Positions 13,501-15,012 of a stretch of 15,012 nt of DNA are shown in pieces (positions within the stretch are counted from its first letter, which is position 1; each line of letters opens with the position of its first letter). The DNA is from B73-G16 sp964611295 (GTDB taxonomy: Bacteria > Desulfobacterota > B13-G15): NCBI GenBank assembly GCA_964611295.1, contig CAZSWV010000019.1, positions 1-15,012 on the forward strand, written 5' to 3'. The notes beneath the pieces were generated by a model, which saw only the letters and a program-made list of their open reading frames with translations, had not been told where the DNA came from and did not search any database. The position numbers were made by a program, and so were the translations under genes.

Positions 13501-14868
13501 GTGGGGTTAAGGGATTACATAAGGTTGCTCGAAGGAAGAAGGGAACTGTTAAAGGTTACAGTGCCTTTATCAACCCGTCTCGAGATAAGTGCGCTTTTGC
13601 GCTTGGGACAGCAAAAGACAGACAAGGGGATCTGGGTTTTAAAACCTTACAACTTCGACGCCTCGGTTGTGGGTAACCTTTTTTTAAAGAGAGACCGTGT
13701 GGCTTTGGCCATGGGTGTTGAGAATCAAGGAGAAGGGATAAAAGAGACCTATCAGAAGAGGATCAACACCCCTCAAGGATTGGAGATCTGTGAAGGGGAA
13801 GGCCCATGGGAGTTGAACTTTGAGAAGGAAGTGGACCTCTTGTCGCAGGTCCCCGCACTTGTACACCACCAAGGGGATGCCGGGCCCTATATGACGTGTT
13901 CAGTGGTTGTATCTAAAGACCCAGAAACCAAGGAAAGGGGTATAGGTATTCATAGGGTTCAGCTGAAGTCGGAAAGACGTTTCGGGATATTACTTGCTAA
14001 CCCACCGCTTATGGACTTCTTTGCAAAGGCCGAAAAGATGCAAAAACCCTTAGAAGTGGCCATAGTGAACGGGGTCGATCCATGTATACTGCTTGCCGCT
14101 GTTTTGCCAACAAAGGGCGATAAAATGCTTTTAGCCGCCACATTGAGTGGAAGGCCCTTAAGACTCCAAAAATGTAAGTACGTAGACCTTGAAGTACCAT
14201 ACGATTCCGAGTTCGTGATAGAAGGGGTGCTACAGCCTGGCCTAAGGGAAAAGGAAGGACCTTTCGGGGAGAATACAGGGTATTACATAACCTTTGAAAA
14301 CCCTGTAGGGGAAGTCTTTGCATTGGCAAAAAGAGAAAGGGCAATTTACCATGCTTTACTGCCCTTTTCACGGGAAGCCGATTTATTGCTTAATGTGGCA
14401 TGGGAACTTGAAAAGCTAAAAGTACTGAAAGAGAGGTTTCCCTCGATTCAAAGGGTTAGGTTTCTTCACATGAGGTTTTTGGCAATTGTACAGGTAAAGG
14501 ATCCATTGCCTGGGGAAACAAAAGAGATTTTGGATTTCGTGCTTTCAGAACGCAGTGTAAAGATAGCCATGGTGGTAGATGAGGACGTGAATTTAGACGA
14601 CGATTACGAACTGTTATGGGCTATAGCGACACGCCTAGATTTGAAAAAGGGGCTATTGGTACGAGAGGGGTTACCGGGAAGCTGGATTGATCCTTTTGTG
14701 GCCTTCGGAGAAGTCAAAAGCCCCAAAGGACTCCCCTTGGTCACCAAGCTGGGCATTGATGCCACAAAGCCCTTTGGACTTAGGGAAGTTTTGAAAAAGG
14801 TCGATATAGGCGAAAAAGAGAAGGAAAAGGCTAAGGCCTTGTTACTCGACCTTTTGTCCAACATTTGA
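13501..14868 (+). CDS. UbiD-family (de)carboxylase, short type (455 aa), directly behind a terminator
   Basis: This UbiD-fold protein has an intact E252-G-P-F-G-E257 motif followed by NTGYY, triad Arg152 in GIGIHRVQ, and E237 in SEFVIEGV. The metal-ligand Asn expected five residues before the Arg is Gly147. It resembles the UbiD at 3931 (shared GIHR.Q, NPPL, KERFP, VVDEDVN/VVDEDIN segments) more than the large carboxylase subunits. GTG 13501 gives an N-terminus (GLRDYIRLLEGRRELLKV) that lines up with its relatives, but there is no Shine-Dalgarno site: only terminator U-tract and CAAAG precede it. TTG 13525 is an alternative start. Expression would need read-through or a promoter inside ppsB. 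Role may be a 4-hydroxybenzoate or other aromatic-acid (de)carboxylase, or an accessory carboxylase subunit; the substrate is unknown. Confidence 0.87.
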   Translation: MGLRDYIRLLEGRRELLKVTVPLSTRLEISALLRLGQQKTDKGIWVLKPYNFDASVVGNLFLKRDRVALAMGVENQGEGIKETYQKRINTPQGLEICEGEGPWELNFEKEVDLLSQVPALVHHQGDAGPYMTCSVVVSKDPETKERGIGIHRVQLKSERRFGILLANPPLMDFFAKAEKMQKPLEVAIVNGVDPCILLAAVLPTKGDKMLLAATLSGRPLRLQKCKYVDLEVPYDSEFVIEGVLQPGLREKEGPFGENTGYYITFENPVGEVFALAKRERAIYHALLPFSREADLLLNVAWELEKLKVLKERFPSIQRVRFLHMRFLAIVQVKDPLPGETKEILDFVLSERSVKIAMVVDEDVNLDDDYELLWAIATRLDLKKGLLVREGLPGSWIDPFVAFGEVKSPKGLPLVTKLGIDATKPFGLREVLKKVDIGEKEKEKAKALLLDLLSNI

Positions 14869-14892
14869 ACCACCTTCTGCCCTAAATGGCCG

Positions 14893-14924
14893 TTTTTATA
14901 AGTCGATATTTTTATAAGTCGATA
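14893..14924. repeat. Perfect tandem duplication of a 16-bp unit, TTTTTATAAGTCGATA
   Basis: Two identical copies (14893-14908 and 14909-14924) lie head to tail in the non-coding DNA after the last UbiD gene and 19 bp upstream of a perfect TTGACA. The position suggests an activator or repressor binding region for a gene beyond the window, but it could be a simple slippage duplication. Confidence 0.7.
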
Positions 14925-14943
14925 ATTAACGTATATTTAACCC

Positions 14944-14972
14944 TTGACAAGGATTGCTTTTCTTGGTACGAA
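14944..14972 (+). promoter_or_regulatory. Candidate promoter reading out of the window
   Basis: A perfect -35 box TTGACA (14944-14949) is followed after 17 bp by TACGAA, a weak -10 box (3 of 6). With the repeat just upstream this may drive a rightward gene starting after 15012. The whole stretch 14869-15012 is otherwise empty of genes and has no clear terminator. Confidence 0.35.
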
Positions 14973-15012
14973 GCATGTGTCTTTTATCACAAAGGACGGG
15001 GCAAGGCATGCT

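Noticed and set aside
1..15012. CRISPR arrays, insertion sequences, tRNA or rRNA genes, or riboswitches
   Set aside because: No regularly spaced repeats, transposase-like frames with terminal repeats, cloverleaf-like or conserved RNA motifs were seen; no leader is long enough for an FMN riboswitch before the cofactor genes.

Overview
The window is a bacterial gene cluster for anaerobic phenol activation through phenylphosphate, built from two divergent operons around a 258-bp control region (9648-9905). The rightward operon carries the two recognisable core parts of phenylphosphate synthase (PpsA swivel/phosphohistidine protein and PpsB ATP-grasp protein), preceded by a small AceTr/SatP-type membrane transporter. 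The leftward operon carries phenylphosphate carboxylase: two long UbiD-type subunits (about 480 aa), a gamma-like small subunit, and two tandem HAD-type delta-like subunits. It then runs, with 4-nt or smaller gaps or overlaps, into a shorter UbiD protein, UbiX, an archaeal-type CTP-dependent riboflavin kinase and a type 2 isopentenyl diphosphate isomerase. A LysR regulator, an unknown protein and the start of a likely B12-binding protein follow on the same strand. A fourth UbiD protein lies after the pps genes, behind a strong intrinsic terminator.

How the genes work together (inference from family knowledge): the transporter may move an aromatic or short acid; PpsA/PpsB turn phenol plus ATP into phenylphosphate; the UbiD/gamma/delta complex carboxylates phenylphosphate to 4-hydroxybenzoate. 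UbiD enzymes need prenylated FMN. UbiX makes it from FMN and dimethylallyl (mono)phosphate, riboflavin kinase makes FMN, and the isomerase (itself an FMN enzyme) makes the dimethylallyl unit. The distal part of the carboxylase operon therefore looks like a dedicated cofactor supply line. This is the most interesting feature of the window.

Organism: clear Shine-Dalgarno sites (one matching the 16S tail over 13 bases), sigma70-like promoters and a LysR regulator point to a bacterium; the pathway points to an anaerobe. Moderate GC content, many AGG and ATA codons and an archaeal-type riboflavin kinase do not fit the classical betaproteobacterial phenol degraders (Thauera, Aromatoleum) and hint at a deeper-branching, possibly thermophilic lineage. 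I cannot name it.

Layout: 1-1909 left flank (B12-binding fragment, unknown protein, LysR); 1940-3934 cofactor genes; 3931-9647 UbiD, gamma, UbiD, HAD, HAD, UbiD; 9648-9905 divergent control region; 9906-13439 transporter and pps genes; 13457-13495 terminator; 13501-14868 fourth UbiD; 14869-15012 non-coding, with a tandem 16-bp repeat and a promoter-like element for a gene beyond the edge. There is no rRNA, tRNA, CRISPR or insertion sequence.
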